Assembly: GCF_015680705.1 (NCBI RefSeq)
Contig: NZ_JADNYP010000005.1
Location: forward strand, 124,001-188,000
Reading direction: 5' to 3'
Length of the DNA: 64,000 nucleotides
From: Pseudomonas fulva
GTDB taxonomy: Bacteria > Pseudomonadota > Gammaproteobacteria > Pseudomonadales > Pseudomonadaceae
Shown here: piece by piece, positions 28,993 to 40,798 of the stretch
Numbering within the stretch: position 1 is the stretch's first letter
Layout: each line of letters begins with the position of its first letter
The notes under the pieces: generated by a model
Told to the model about the DNA's origin: nothing
The model's database searches: none
The model's input: only the letters and a program-made list of their open reading frames with translations
Program-made: the position numbers and the translations under genes

Positions 28993-31083
28993 TCAGGCGC
29001 CGGTGCTGGCCTGGATCGCGGTCAGCGCGATGGTATGCACGATATCGTCAACCTGCGCTCCGCGCGGCAGGTCGTTGACCGGCTTGCGCAGCCCTTGCAG
29101 CATCGGCCCCAGGCTCACGCAGTCAGCGCTGCGCTGGACGGCCTTGTGGGTGGTGTTGCCAGTGTTCAGGTCGGGGAACACGAACACCGTGGCCCGCCCG
29201 GCGACCGGGCTGTCGGGCGCTAGTTGGCGCGCGATGTCCGGGTTGGCCGCCGCGTCGTACTGCAAGGGGCCGTCGATCAGCAGGGTATCCCGGGCCTGCT
29301 GGGCCAGGCGCGTGGCCTCGCGGACCTTTTCCACTTCCTCGCCGGTCGCGGCCGAGTCGCTCGAGTAACTGATCATCGCCACCCGTGGGCTGATACCGAA
29401 CGCCTGCGCCGAATCGGCGCTCTGCCGGGCGATCTCCGCCAGCTCCGCGGCGTCGGGATGCGGATTCATCACGCAGTCGCCGTAGACCAGCACCTGCTCG
29501 GGGAACAGCATGAAGAACACCGACGATACCAGGCTGCTGCCTGGCGCCGTCTTGATCAGCTGCAGGGCAGGGCGGATGGTGTTGGCGGTGGAATGCACCA
29601 GCCCCGATACCAGGCCATCGACTTCGTCCAGCGCCAGCATCATGGTGCCGATCACCACCGGGTCCTCGAGCTGCTGCTCGGCCATCGGCGCGTTCAGGCT
29701 CTTGCTCTTGCGCAGCGCCACCATTGGCTCGACATACCGCTCGCGAATCTGGTCGGGGTCGAGGATTTCCAGCCCTTCGGGCAGGCTGATGCCTTGGGCA
29801 CGGGCCACCGCCTCGACTTCTTCGGGGCGGGCCAGCAGCACGCAGCGGGCGATGCCGCGCTCCTGGCAAATGGCGGCGGCCTGGACCGTGAGCGGCTCGG
29901 CGCCTTCGGGCAGCACGATGCGCTTGTTGGCCTGCCGGGCGCGCTGGATCAGCTGATAGCGGAACACCGCCGGTGACAGGCGCATCTCCCGTGGCGTGCC
30001 GCAGCGCTGGTGCAGCCAGGCAGCGTCGAGGTGGCTGGCGACGAAGTCGGTGATGAACTCGGCGCGTTCGCGATCATCCACCGGGATCTCGCGGTTGAGC
30101 TGGTTGAGCTGGTTGGCGGTCTCGAAGGAGCCGGTACCGACCGACAGCAACGGCAGGCCGGCCTGCAGGGCGCCCTGGCACAGGCCCAGGATGCGTGGGT
30201 CGGGCTTGCTGTCGCTGGTCAGCAGCAGGCCGGCCAGCGGCACGCCGTTGATCGCGGCCAGGCTCACAGCCAGGATGATGTCGTCCCGATCTCCGGGCGT
30301 GACCACCAAGGTGCCCGGCTTGAGCAACGGGACGGTATTGGCCACGGTCCGTGCGCAGATGATGATGTTGTTCATGCGCCGCTGCTCGTAGTCGCCGGCG
30401 TTGAGCACCTGGGCACCGAGCAGCTCGGCGACGTCGCGGGTCCTCGGCGCGTTGAGCTCGGCCTGGTAGGGGATGCAGCCGAGCAGGCGGAAATCCTCGC
30501 CACGCAGCAGGGGCGAATGCTCGCGCAGGCGGGAAGCGAACTCAGGCATGCCGCCCTCGGCGCGCACCTTGTTGAGGATCACGCCCAGTACCTTCGGGTC
30601 TCGCGGCCCGCCGAACAGCTGGGCCTGCAGCTCGACTCGGCCCGACAGCTCGCTCAGCACCTCGTTTTCCGGGGCCGAGACCAAGATCACCTCGGCGTCC
30701 AGGCTCTTGGCCAGGTGCAGGTTGACCCGTGCGGCATAACTGGCATGGCGTGTCGGCACCATGCCCTCGACCACCACCACGTCGTTGTCGACGCAGGCTT
30801 GCTGGTAGAGGCGGATGATTTCCTCGAGCAGCTCGTCCAGCTGGCCGTCGCCGAGCATCCGTTCCACATGGGCCAGGCTCAGGGGGGGCGGCGGCTTGAT
30901 GCCGTGGGTGCGGGCAATCAGTTCGCTGGAGCGCTCGGGCCCGGTATCGCCGGGGTGTGGCTGGGCGATCGGCTTGAAGAAGCCGACCTTCAGGCCTGCC
31001 CGTTCCAGGGTACGGACCAGGCCGAGGCTGATCGAGGTCAGGCCGACGCCAAAGTCGGTCGGCGCAATGAAGAATGTCTGCAT
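28993..31083 (-). CDS. pta: Phosphate acetyltransferase, long form
   Basis: A 696-residue enzyme converting acetyl-CoA and phosphate to acetyl phosphate. The N-terminal P-loop-like/DRTGG region (~1-370) is the regulatory part of long Pta, and the catalytic PTA_PTB domain follows, with QVLVYGDCVMNPHP and NIRPALQLI-like motifs. ATG 31083 starts MQTFFIAPTDF; the frame upstream to 31155 is part of the DUF3565 region. No acetate kinase gene is adjacent, which is unusual for pta. Confidence 0.94.
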   Translation of the reverse strand: MQTFFIAPTDFGVGLTSISLGLVRTLERAGLKVGFFKPIAQPHPGDTGPERSSELIARTHGIKPPPPLSLAHVERMLGDGQLDELLEEIIRLYQQACVDNDVVVVEGMVPTRHASYAARVNLHLAKSLDAEVILVSAPENEVLSELSGRVELQAQLFGGPRDPKVLGVILNKVRAEGGMPEFASRLREHSPLLRGEDFRLLGCIPYQAELNAPRTRDVAELLGAQVLNAGDYEQRRMNNIIICARTVANTVPLLKPGTLVVTPGDRDDIILAVSLAAINGVPLAGLLLTSDSKPDPRILGLCQGALQAGLPLLSVGTGSFETANQLNQLNREIPVDDRERAEFITDFVASHLDAAWLHQRCGTPREMRLSPAVFRYQLIQRARQANKRIVLPEGAEPLTVQAAAICQERGIARCVLLARPEEVEAVARAQGISLPEGLEILDPDQIRERYVEPMVALRKSKSLNAPMAEQQLEDPVVIGTMMLALDEVDGLVSGLVHSTANTIRPALQLIKTAPGSSLVSSVFFMLFPEQVLVYGDCVMNPHPDAAELAEIARQSADSAQAFGISPRVAMISYSSDSAATGEEVEKVREATRLAQQARDTLLIDGPLQYDAAANPDIARQLAPDSPVAGRATVFVFPDLNTGNTTHKAVQRSADCVSLGPMLQGLRKPVNDLPRGAQVDDIVHTIALTAIQASTGA

Positions 31084-31115
31084 GCAGGCTTCTCGCAAGT
31101 GGGCGGGGCAGGAAA

Positions 31116-31343
31116 TCAGCTGCCTAGGGTATCCCCATCGGCCTGGCCAGCGCACCAGCCGCAGGCGAAAGGTTCACCGATGCGGCGGGCGCGCAGTTCA
31201 GGGTCGAGTACCCAGGGACGTGATTGCCAGGGTGGCTGGTGACGCAGGTGCTGGGTATGGCCGCAGGAAAGCTGCGCCACCCAATGGCCTTCGAGGTCCT
31301 GGTGGAAGCCGATCACCCGACTGGTGGGCCGTGCATCCGCCAC
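31116..31343 (-). CDS. DUF3565 small zinc-binding-like protein
   Basis: A ~75-residue protein with the DUF3565 pattern: VIGFHQDLEGHWVAQLSCGHTQH, then PPWQSRPWV and a terminal FACGWC. Cysteines and histidines (CGHTQH, CGWC) suggest a metal site. No ATG is in frame; GTG 31343 is the most upstream choice, and GTG at VIGF (31316) is an alternative. Neither has a strong ribosome site. It lies between pta and the divergent FKBP gene. Confidence 0.68.
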   Translation of the reverse strand: MADARPTSRVIGFHQDLEGHWVAQLSCGHTQHLRHQPPWQSRPWVLDPELRARRIGEPFACGWCAGQADGDTLGS

Positions 31344-31415
31344 GGCGCGTTCGCAATCAGGCGGTGCCTTGGTTACACTTGTCCGTTCTACATTCTTTTG
31401 CAAAGGTCTCGCCCC

Positions 31416-31901
31416 ATGCTGATCGCCGCCAACAAGGCTGTCTCCATCGACTATACCCTGACCAACGACGACGGGGAGGTCATCGACAGCTCCGCCGGTG
31501 GTGCGCCGCTGGTCTACCTGCACGGTGCAGGCAACATCATCCCAGGCCTGGAGAAGGCCCTGGAAGGCAAGCAGGCCGGCGACGAACTCAAGGTGGCCAT
31601 CGAGCCTGAAGAAGCCTACGGCGAATACCTGGCCGAGCTGGTCAGCACGCTCAATCGCAGCATGTTCGAAGGCGTCGACCAGCTCGAAGTCGGCATGCAG
31701 TTCCATGCCTCGGCGCCGGATGGCCAGATGCAGATCGTCACCATTCGCGACATCGATGGCGACGACGTGACCGTCGACGGCAACCACCCGCTGGCGGGCC
31801 AGCGCCTGAACTTCCAGGTCAAGGTGGTCAACGTGCGGGACGCCAGCGACGAAGAGATCGCCCATCGCCATATCCACGGCGAAGGTGGTCACCAGCACTG
31901 A
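31416..31901 (+). CDS. slyD: FKBP-type peptidyl-prolyl isomerase, SlyD-like
   Basis: A 161-residue SlyD-type PPIase: FKBP half-domain, an inserted flap (IF) chaperone domain (~residues 65-130, FEGVDQLEVGMQF onward), and a His-rich metal-binding tail HRHIHGEGGHQH. Catalyses cis/trans proline isomerisation and can bind Ni2+. ATG 31416 is the natural start; the frame upstream to 31224 overlaps DUF3565. Confidence 0.9.
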   Translation: MLIAANKAVSIDYTLTNDDGEVIDSSAGGAPLVYLHGAGNIIPGLEKALEGKQAGDELKVAIEPEEAYGEYLAELVSTLNRSMFEGVDQLEVGMQFHASAPDGQMQIVTIRDIDGDDVTVDGNHPLAGQRLNFQVKVVNVRDASDEEIAHRHIHGEGGHQH

Positions 31902-32049
31902 TTTCTGCGCTACGCTCAGAAACAGGCAGCAGGCGCTCGGGCAAGCCGGCCTCGCTCTTCATGCAAGGGTAGTCGGTTTGTCCGCGCGCCTTTTTAGTGG
32001 GCGCCGTTCGTTCACCACGATGACCAGATCCTGAGAGGGGAAGTTGATC

Positions 32050-32532
32050 ATGAGTGCATTCCACGACCTGACATTACGTGCGCTGGATGGCAGTGAACTG
32101 CCTCTGGCTCCCTTCAAGGGCCAGGTGGTGCTGGTGGTAAACGTGGCTTCCAAGTGTGGGCTTACTCCGCAGTACCAGGCCTTGGAAAACCTCTATCAAC
32201 GCTTCCGCGACAAGGGTCTGAACGTGCTTGGCCTGCCTTGCAACCAGTTCGCCGGCCAGGAGCCTGGCAGCGAGCAGCAGATCCAGTCGTTCTGCAGCCT
32301 GAACTACGGTGTCAGTTTCCCCATGGCCGCCAAGCTCGAGGTCAACGGGCCGCAGCGGCATGCCCTGTATCGCCTGCTGGCCGGCGAGGGCGCGGAGTTT
32401 CCCGGCGACATCACCTGGAACTTCGAGAAATTCCTGGTCGGCAAGGACGGTCGAGTGCTGGCGCGCTTCGCACCACGCACCGCGCCGGACGATCCGACGG
32501 TGGTCCAGGCGATCGAGAAGGCCCTGGCCTGA
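32050..32532 (+). CDS. Glutathione peroxidase family (thiol peroxidase)
   Basis: A 160-residue protein with the glutathione-peroxidase triad: Cys in NVASKCGLTPQ (~38), Gln in PCNQFAGQEPGS (~72) and Trp in TWNFEKFLVG (~125). It uses Cys instead of selenocysteine, and such bacterial enzymes usually take electrons from thioredoxin. GAGAGGGG precedes ATG 32050. It follows slyD, as in P. aeruginosa. Confidence 0.92.
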   Translation: MSAFHDLTLRALDGSELPLAPFKGQVVLVVNVASKCGLTPQYQALENLYQRFRDKGLNVLGLPCNQFAGQEPGSEQQIQSFCSLNYGVSFPMAAKLEVNGPQRHALYRLLAGEGAEFPGDITWNFEKFLVGKDGRVLARFAPRTAPDDPTVVQAIEKALA

Positions 32533-32588
32533 CCGCGCCGGCGGCGTTGACGCGCCGGCGGGCAGCGTGTCGCTGGCGTGGGCGGGCT

Positions 32589-33806
32589 TCAGCCCGGTGG
32601 CGTGGAGGCGCCCGGCTTGATCGTCAGCGCCGCGACGGCGCCCGGCAGGCTCTGGCTTTCGGCCTGGCGACAGGCCTCGTGCAGGTACCCCTCGAATTGC
32701 TCGATGATCTGCGGCCAGCCCTGGCGACAGGCATGCGAGCGGGCATTGAGACGCACCCGGCGCAGGTTCTCGTCTTCCTCCAGCAACCAGCAGGCGGCTT
32801 CGATGAACGCTCGCTGGTCGCCTGGCATGGCCAGGGCACCGCTATGGCCATGCCGGATGTGCTGGGCTGCCGCGGCCTCGTCATAGGCGACCACGCCAAG
32901 CCCTGACGCCAGTGCTTCGAGCACCACGTTGCCGAAGGTTTCGGTCAGGCTCGGGAACAGGAACAGGTCGCCGCTGGCATAGTGCTCCGCCAGTCGTTCG
33001 CCGCGCTGGACACCGCAGAAGATCGCCTCCGGCAATCGCTGCTCGAGGCTCGCCCGCTGCGGCCCATCGCCGACGATCACCAGGCGCAGGCGACGCTCCG
33101 GGTAGGCCTCCTGCAGAGCTTGCATGCAGGGGCCGAGCAGCCCGAGGTTCTTTTCTGGGGCCAGCCGCCCGACATGCAGCACGGCGATGTCGTCCGGGCC
33201 GAGCCCCCAGCTTTCGCGCAGGGCCTGGTGGCGTCGGCATGGCGTGAACAGGTCGGCATCCACGCCGCGTGCCATCAGCCCCAGCCGCTCGAAGCCACGA
33301 CGCTCCAGTTCGATGCGCTGGGTCGTGCTAGGCACCAGGGTGATGGCGGTGCGCCGGTGGAACCAGCGCAGGTAGTGAGTCAGCGCCCGGGTCAGCAGGC
33401 CGAACCCGTATTGCCCGGAATACTGCGGGAAGTTGGTATGGAAACCGCTGACCACGGCAATCCCCAGGCGACGTGCCGCGCGCAGGGCGCTGAGCCCCAG
33501 CGGGCCTTCGGTAGCGATGTACAGCACATCCGGTCGCTGCCGGCGCCAGCGTCGCAACAGCTTGTGCATGGAGATCTCGCCCCATTGCAAGCCGGGATAG
33601 CCGGGCAACGGCCAACCCCGTGACAACAGCAGCTCGGGCCCCTGCGCGTCAGGCTCGTCCGAAGGCTGGCGTGGGCGGATCAGCTCGATCTGATGCCCGC
33701 GCTGGCGCAGCCCGTCACTGAGCCGGCCAAGCGTGTTGGCCACGCCATTGATCTCGGGTGGGAAGGTTTCGCTGACGAGAGTGATGCGCAGGACAGGTGT
33801 GCTCAT
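32589..33806 (-). CDS. Glycosyltransferase family 4 (glycolipid type)
   Basis: A 405-residue GT-B glycosyltransferase. The N-terminal acceptor domain begins LVSETFPPEINGVANT. The C-terminal nucleotide-sugar domain has GRLAPEKNL and the EX7E-type ETFGNVVLEAL (~310). It resembles the Pseudomonas Agt glycosyltransferases that make glycoglycerolipids under phosphate limitation, as I remember it; I do not see a good Pho box. ATG 33806 has GCGGAG upstream. The ~290-bp region upstream has no gene, only short repeats such as GTCATGGGTATGAC near 33842. Confidence 0.8.
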   Translation of the reverse strand: MSTPVLRITLVSETFPPEINGVANTLGRLSDGLRQRGHQIELIRPRQPSDEPDAQGPELLLSRGWPLPGYPGLQWGEISMHKLLRRWRRQRPDVLYIATEGPLGLSALRAARRLGIAVVSGFHTNFPQYSGQYGFGLLTRALTHYLRWFHRRTAITLVPSTTQRIELERRGFERLGLMARGVDADLFTPCRRHQALRESWGLGPDDIAVLHVGRLAPEKNLGLLGPCMQALQEAYPERRLRLVIVGDGPQRASLEQRLPEAIFCGVQRGERLAEHYASGDLFLFPSLTETFGNVVLEALASGLGVVAYDEAAAAQHIRHGHSGALAMPGDQRAFIEAACWLLEEDENLRRVRLNARSHACRQGWPQIIEQFEGYLHEACRQAESQSLPGAVAALTIKPGASTPPG

Positions 33807-34095
33807 GACGAAAGTCTCCGCTAGCGGTATTGCAGTCGCATGTCATGGGTATGACGTCTCGGTGACGTCCGGTTTCAGGCATGCCTGCCGCTGGAGATTC
33901 CGTGCGGGGCATTCAAGCACTGATCCGTGGACGCCCTTGAAGTTGCATCCCGATGACGGCTGTCCCGTTCGCTGTCATCGACCGTACATGAGCTGAGCGG
34001 ATCGAAGTTTCGTTCTGTTCTCGCGCAAGCCGCAACGGCGTCCGGCAAGTGGTGGGTCTGGGCGGCCGGTCCAGACTGTTGGCTCGCGGGTGCGC

Positions 34096-34824
34096 TCAGC
34101 TACGCTCGCGCACCCAGAACAAGGTGGCTCCCGCCACGGCCGCCTGCATCATCACCAGGTTGACGAACGGGATCATCAGCGCCAGGTAGGTGACGCCACC
34201 GAAGCCCAGGCATTGCCAGCGCTTCTGCCGCAGCCAGGCGATCATGTCCTGCCAGCTCATCTGGTTGTTGTCGGCCGGATAGTCGATGTACTGGATGGCC
34301 ATCATCCAAACCCCGAACAACAACCACAACGGCGCGGCCAGCACGTTGACCACGGGAATCAGCGAGAGCACGAAGAGCGCGATCGCCCTGGGCAGGAAAT
34401 ACCCGAGCTTGCGCGCCTCGCGGCCCAGGGTGCGGGGTACCATGGCTGCCAGTTCGGCCCAGCTGAAGACTGGGAAAGGGTCATGGCCACGCACCATCAC
34501 CTCGACCTTCTCGGCCAGGAACCCATTGAATGGCGAGGCGATGACGTTGGCCGTCAGGGTGAAGGTGAAGAACATCATCAGCAAGGCCAGCGCCATGAAC
34601 AGCGGCCAGAGGATGTAGTCAAGGAAGCCCAGCCAGTGGGGCACGGTCGGCATCAGCATGTCGACCCACACGCTGAACTGGTGCCAAGCCAGGTAGATCA
34701 GGCCACTGAACAACAGCAGGTTGATCGCCAGCGGCAGTAGCACGAACAGGCGCAGGCCCGGGCTGAGCATGAGCTTGAAGCCTTCGCTCAGGTATCGGGG
34801 GCCGGAAAGAACAGGTGCGCGCAT
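34096..34824 (-). CDS. cysZ: Sulfate transporter CysZ
   Basis: A 242-residue inner-membrane protein of the EI24/CysZ family with four or more long hydrophobic helices. It imports sulfate for cysteine biosynthesis. The cytoplasmic [12 protein letters not shown] block is the CysZ signature. ATG 34824 has GGAG seven bases upstream; an earlier ATG at 34851 lacks one. The next gene is divergent. Confidence 0.88.
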   Translation of the reverse strand: MRAPVLSGPRYLSEGFKLMLSPGLRLFVLLPLAINLLLFSGLIYLAWHQFSVWVDMLMPTVPHWLGFLDYILWPLFMALALLMMFFTFTLTANVIASPFNGFLAEKVEVMVRGHDPFPVFSWAELAAMVPRTLGREARKLGYFLPRAIALFVLSLIPVVNVLAAPLWLLFGVWMMAIQYIDYPADNNQMSWQDMIAWLRQKRWQCLGFGGVTYLALMIPFVNLVMMQAAVAGATLFWVRERS

Positions 34825-34951
34825 CGACAAGCTCCAGGTTTGACAAGGCATTGACCTTACCCAGTTTGCCTACCAGGGGAAAGCCGCTAACGGCTGGAGC
34901 AAAAACCTGTAACAAACGCCGGCGCAGACTGGTCGGTCACGCATGCATTGC

Positions 34952-34988
34952 ATAGAGCTGACCTATGAAGTGGATTGTGGAAGGATAT
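34952..34988 (+). promoter_or_regulatory. OxyR-like binding site
   Basis: ATAG-N7-CTAT is perfect at 34952-34966; a second, weaker pair follows at the same 7-bp spacing (ATTG-N7-ATAT, 34974-34988). The four-element tetrad ends directly before the -35 of the predicted promoter at 34989, the usual OxyR arrangement. Confidence 0.6.
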
Positions 34989-35017
34989 TTCCTTAATCTC
35001 TGCCACCTCGCTACAGT
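34989..35017 (+). promoter_or_regulatory. Candidate sigma-70 promoter for the peroxiredoxin gene
   Basis: -35 TTCCTT (34989-34994), 17-bp spacer, -10 TACAGT (35012-35017). The weak -35 fits a promoter that needs OxyR contact from the adjacent site. Confidence 0.5.
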
Positions 35018-35066
35018 GCGTTCGACTTTCCAACCCTATCGGATCCTGACGTTCAAAGGAGTGTCC

Positions 35067-36723
<1,657 letters not shown>

Positions 36724-36814
36724 GCAGGCGGGTCGAGGCCGGCTAGGTCTTTGGCAGTGTAGTGGATGTTCCACGCCGGCCCTGCATGTCCACGCGATAG
36801 CGTTGCCAATACAG

Positions 36815-36866
36815 TGAGCCGCGCCCCGGATGTCGAACACTCATCCGCCATCCGGGGCGCAGCTCA
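36815..36866. terminator. Strong hairpin between convergent trxB and nadC
   Basis: Perfect 12-bp arms GCGCCCCGGATG (36821-36832) and CATCCGGGGCGC (36849-36860), extended by TGAGC/GCTCA across one mismatch. Total 17 paired bases plus the mismatch. No T-run. Likely a bidirectional transcription or mRNA-end signal. Confidence 0.5.
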
Positions 36867-36929
36867 TGGTCAGCATCGAAGCAGCCGCGAAAGCCACGCA
36901 GCGGCCTGGACATCCCCGAGGACAAACCC

Positions 36930-37778
36930 TCAAAGACTCAAACGCATCGACAGATCCACCGCCTTGACATCCTTGGTCATCGCGCCGATCGAGATGTAGT
37001 CCACGCCCGTCTCGGCAATGCTGCGCAAGGTCGTTTCGCTCACCCCCCCGCTGGCCTCCAGCTTCGCCCGGCCATTGGTGATCCGCACGGCCTCGCGCAT
37101 TTCCTCCAGGCTCAGCTCGTCGAGCATGACGATGTCTGCCCCGGCTTCCAGGGCCTGGCGCAGTTCGTCGAGACTTTCCACCTCGATTTCGACCGGCTTG
37201 CCCGGTGCGATGCGGTGGGCGGCCGCCACGGCTTCAGCGATACCCCCACTGGCGGCGATATGGTTTTCCTTGATCAGGAAGGCGTCATGCAGACCGATGC
37301 GGTGGTTGTCGCACCCACCACAGGTCACGGCGTACTTCTGCGCCAGGCGCAGGCCAGGGAGCGTCTTGCGGGTATCGAGCAGGCGCACCGAGGTATCGGC
37401 CACCAGGTCGGCGAGAAAGCGCGCACGGGTGGCCACGCCCGAGAGCATCTGCAGGAAGTTCAAGGCAGTGCGCTCGCCGCTGAGCAACGAGCGCGCCGGG
37501 CCTTCGACATGGAACAGCGCCTGGTTGGCTTGCGCGCGCTGGCCATCGATGACCTGCCAATGCACCGCGACCCGCGGATCGAGCTGGCGAAACACTGCAT
37601 CGACCCAGGCCGTGCCGCTGATCACGCAGTCTTCACGGGTGATGATGGTCGCCTTGGCCAGGCGTTCGAGGGGAATCAGCTGGGCGGTGATATCGCCACT
37701 GCCGAGGTCTTCCAGCAACGCGCGGCGCACGTTGGCTTCGATTTCGGCGGTAAGGTCGGCGAGGCGTAGGTTCGGCAT
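36930..37778 (-). CDS. nadC: Nicotinate-nucleotide pyrophosphorylase (carboxylating)
   Basis: A 282-residue QPRTase that makes nicotinate mononucleotide from quinolinate and PRPP, a step of NAD synthesis. The catalytic TRKTLPGLR (~137-145) is intact, as is the C-terminal EASGGV. ATG 37778 has GGAG six bases upstream. The frame upstream to 38606 is antisense to the DUF1631 gene and not part of nadC. Confidence 0.94.
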   Translation of the reverse strand: MPNLRLADLTAEIEANVRRALLEDLGSGDITAQLIPLERLAKATIITREDCVISGTAWVDAVFRQLDPRVAVHWQVIDGQRAQANQALFHVEGPARSLLSGERTALNFLQMLSGVATRARFLADLVADTSVRLLDTRKTLPGLRLAQKYAVTCGGCDNHRIGLHDAFLIKENHIAASGGIAEAVAAAHRIAPGKPVEIEVESLDELRQALEAGADIVMLDELSLEEMREAVRITNGRAKLEASGGVSETTLRSIAETGVDYISIGAMTKDVKAVDLSMRLSL

Positions 37779-38009
37779 GGTCTGCTCCACAGGCTGGGTG
37801 CGGGCGATTATAGGGCAGGGAATTTCCCTGTACAGTTGCCTGTTGCCTGGCCTTTCGTCAGGGCGATGGGAGCTTTCCGGCGTGCGCAAGGTCGTAGTCC
37901 AGCGATATTGCCAGCGACCGCTGGCAAGTCCATGCAGTCGGCGCCCAGGCGTGGTGTCGTGATCGTTCATCATGCCGCTTTTCAGCGGCCGCCCATCAAG
38001 GAGACCGGG

Positions 38010-40172
38010 ATGCACAAAGAAGGCAACGTAGTGACCTTGGCGAGTGTCCTGGACCGAACTGCGCGTGCCTCCTTGCCTTGCCTGCCGGTGTTGCTGCTGC
38101 AGGTGCGCGACAAGGCAGCCCTGCAACTGCGCAGAGGGCTGCAGGCCTTGTTCGACAATGCCGACGACACGCTGTTCGAGCTGGCCGACAAGGCAGCGGA
38201 TGGTCATGAGCAGCAGGTGCTGTTCGAGGCCATGCGCGACCTGCGCCTCAAGCGCAGGAGCATCGAGCGCGAGTTTCTCGACGCGTTCAATGCCGCGTTC
38301 CTGCGCATCGGCCAGCGCGACAGTGGCGAGCGTCCTGGTCAAGCGGCGGCCCATGGCTGGGCCAAGCCGCAGTACATCGAACGTGCCGTGACACTGGAAA
38401 CCATCATCGAGCGCGTCCTCGCGCGCCAGGGCCAGTTGCTGCGCCACCTCACGCTGCGCTTTCGCCACCTGCTCGACGCGCCCGTCGATGAGCGACGCCA
38501 TCCGCTCGGGCCGGCCTGTCTCTGCGAATGCTTCCTCAATACCGTGCGCAAGCTGAAGGTCGCGTTCAAGACCCGGCTGGTCCTGCTCAAGCTGTTCGAA
38601 CGTCATGTGCTGCGCGACATCGACTTGCTGTACGTCGAAGGCAACCAGATGCTCGCCTTGGCGGGCATCCTGCCGGAACTCAAGGCCACTGCCCGGCGGC
38701 GAGCCGAGGACCGGCGGCTGGATGCCCGGCGCGAGCCGGCGAACCAGTCCGATGAAGAAGGGCAGGCCGACAGCAGCGGGCAGTTGTTCATGGACTCGGT
38801 ACGCGCTCTGCTCATTCCGCTGCGCGATCGTTTTTCGCCACGCCTGAACGACACGCTGGGGCTGCCATGCCTCGGCAGGACTGACCTGGTGCGCTTATTG
38901 ACCCATCTGCAGCGGCGCGTGCCGCTGCCCGGCGAAGACGACGATTTCGACCTGGGCAACGAGTTGCAGCGTCTGCTGTTGCGTGTCGGTGCGCGCAGTG
39001 GCGTCTTGCAGAAGATCAGCGAGACCGACGAGGATGTGATCAACCTGGTGGACCTGTGTTTCGACCATGTCCTGAGCGATGCCAACCTGCCCAGCGCGCT
39101 CAGGGCGCTGCTCGGTCGGCTGCGCGTTCCCGTGCTCAAGGTGGCCCTGCTCGACGTGGAATTCTTCAGTCGCGCTGGCCACCCAGCGCGTCGCTTGCTC
39201 AACGAGCTGGCCATGGCCGGCATTGGCTGGGCCGACACCGGCGAAGGGCGGCATGATGGCCTGCAGATGCGCATGGAGCGTCTCATTCATCGCCTGCTCG
39301 ATGATTTCGCCGAGGATGCCTCGCTGCTCGATGAGCTGCTGGATGAGTTCCTCGCGGCCAGCGGCGACGAGCGCCGGCGCAACGACAGGCTCGAGCAGCG
39401 TGTTCGCGATGCCGAGGAAGGGCGCGTGCGCTGGCTCGAGGCGCAGCAGGTGGTCCAGCGCGAGCTGAACCTGCGCTTGCAGGGACGCTACCTGCCGGCA
39501 GCGGTGATCGACATGCTGGTCCAGGGCTGGAGTCAGGTGTTGCTGATGGCCTGGCTCAAGCATGGCGAACCCTCGGTACCCTGGACGCGTGCCGTGACCA
39601 CCATGGATGCGCTGCTGGCCAGCGTTGCGCCCAAGCCCCATGCCACGGCGCGCCAGGAGCTGCTCGAGCAGGTGCCGGGGCTGTTGAAGGGCTTGCGCGA
39701 AGGGCTCGCCGGTGTCTCGATCGACTCGGCGACCGTGCGTGGGTTCTTCCAGGCATTGCAGCAGCTCCACCTGCAGGCCTGTACGGAAGGGGACGTGGCA
39801 CACGAGCAAGGCATGATGCAGGTGAGCGAGGAGATCGTGCTTGCGCTGCCGCAAGAGCACGTCTGCCAAGCGCTCCTGCCGCCGGCAGACAATGACTGGG
39901 CCATGGCTGCGCTCGAACGTTTGCGGGTCGGCAGCTGGATGGTCGCCGAAGAAGCCGGGCACTTGCAGCGATGCAAGCTGGTCGTGCGCATCGACAGTGC
40001 CGATCGCCTGGTGTTCACCAACCATCAGGGGCGCAAGGTACGCGAGTGGAGCCGTGCCGGGCTGGTCATGGCGTTGCGGCGTGGCGAGGCGTCGGTGCTG
40101 GACGAACGCCCATTGTTCGAACGAACGCTACAGGCGGTGCTGGCGCGCCTGCGCATGCAGCACGCCAGCTGA
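38010..40172 (+). CDS. DUF1631 family protein
   Basis: A 720-residue cytosolic protein annotated in related species as thymidine phosphorylase by mistake; it belongs to DUF1631. Mostly helical. The last ~90 residues ([20 protein letters not shown] onward, then [12 protein letters not shown]) resemble a PilZ-like beta fold, which suggests possible c-di-GMP or effector binding; the RxxxR and (D/N)xSxxG motifs are not clearly there. ATG 38010 has AAGGAG upstream. The order nadC-DUF1631-ampD-ampE matches P. aeruginosa as I remember it. Confidence 0.82.
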   Translation: MHKEGNVVTLASVLDRTARASLPCLPVLLLQVRDKAALQLRRGLQALFDNADDTLFELADKAADGHEQQVLFEAMRDLRLKRRSIEREFLDAFNAAFLRIGQRDSGERPGQAAAHGWAKPQYIERAVTLETIIERVLARQGQLLRHLTLRFRHLLDAPVDERRHPLGPACLCECFLNTVRKLKVAFKTRLVLLKLFERHVLRDIDLLYVEGNQMLALAGILPELKATARRRAEDRRLDARREPANQSDEEGQADSSGQLFMDSVRALLIPLRDRFSPRLNDTLGLPCLGRTDLVRLLTHLQRRVPLPGEDDDFDLGNELQRLLLRVGARSGVLQKISETDEDVINLVDLCFDHVLSDANLPSALRALLGRLRVPVLKVALLDVEFFSRAGHPARRLLNELAMAGIGWADTGEGRHDGLQMRMERLIHRLLDDFAEDASLLDELLDEFLAASGDERRRNDRLEQRVRDAEEGRVRWLEAQQVVQRELNLRLQGRYLPAAVIDMLVQGWSQVLLMAWLKHGEPSVPWTRAVTTMDALLASVAPKPHATARQELLEQVPGLLKGLREGLAGVSIDSATVRGFFQALQQLHLQACTEGDVAHEQGMMQVSEEIVLALPQEHVCQALLPPADNDWAMAALERLRVGSWMVAEEAGHLQRCKLVVRIDSADRLVFTNHQGRKVREWSRAGLVMALRRGEASVLDERPLFERTLQAVLARLRMQHAS

Positions 40173-40231
40173 TGCAAGCATCGTTGTCAGGCGGCATACT
40201 GACGCTGTCATCCCGATGCTCAGGAAAGACC

Positions 40232-40798
40232 ATGCAACTGGACCGCGAAACGGGCTGGTTCGACGGCGTCACACGTTGTCCTTCGCCCAATTTCAACGCT
40301 CGGCCGGCAGGCGAGACGATCTCCCTGCTGGTGATCCACAACATCAGCCTGCCACCGGCCTGCTTCGGCACGGGCAAGGTGCAGGCTTTTTTCCAGAACC
40401 GTCTCGATCCTGACGAGCATCCCTACTTTCGTGACATCCAGGCGCTGACGGTCTCGGCGCACCTGTTCATCGAGCGTACCGGCAAGGTCACCCAGTTCGT
40501 TTCCTTGCTGGACCGGGCCTGGCATGCAGGCGTGTCCTGCTTCGATGGGCGCGAGGGATGCAACGATTTCTCGATCGGCATCGAGCTGGAAGGTACCGAC
40601 GAACTGCCTTATACCGACGCGCAGTACGAGTCGCTGCAGCGGCTCACGGCGCAGATCCGGCAAGCCTGGCCGCAGATCGATGCCAGGCGCATCCGCGGAC
40701 ACAGCGATATCGCCCCGCAGCGCAAGACCGACCCGGGACCCGCCTTCGACTGGGCACGCTATCGTGCCGGGCTGCACGCCAGCGAGGCCCAGGCATGA
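40232..40798 (+). CDS. ampD: 1,6-anhydro-N-acetylmuramyl-L-alanine amidase AmpD
   Basis: A 188-residue zinc amidase of peptidoglycan recycling. It cleaves anhydromuropeptides in the cytosol and so limits AmpR-dependent beta-lactamase induction. Zinc ligands: His in LVIHNIS (~35), and His and Asp in GHSDIAPQRKTDPG (~154 and ~164). ATG 40232 has CAGGAAAG upstream. Stop overlaps ampE start (ATGA). Confidence 0.94.
   Translation: MQLDRETGWFDGVTRCPSPNFNARPAGETISLLVIHNISLPPACFGTGKVQAFFQNRLDPDEHPYFRDIQALTVSAHLFIERTGKVTQFVSLLDRAWHAGVSCFDGREGCNDFSIGIELEGTDELPYTDAQYESLQRLTAQIRQAWPQIDARRIRGHSDIAPQRKTDPGPAFDWARYRAGLHASEAQA

Noticed and set aside
33960..33995. Pho-box-like CTGTCCC...CTGTCAT upstream of the glycosyltransferase
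   Set aside because: The repeats are 12 bp apart, not 11, and point to the plus strand, while the gene is on the minus strand.
36724..36929. Small open frames between trxB and nadC
   Set aside because: They run across the strong hairpin and have no coding signal.
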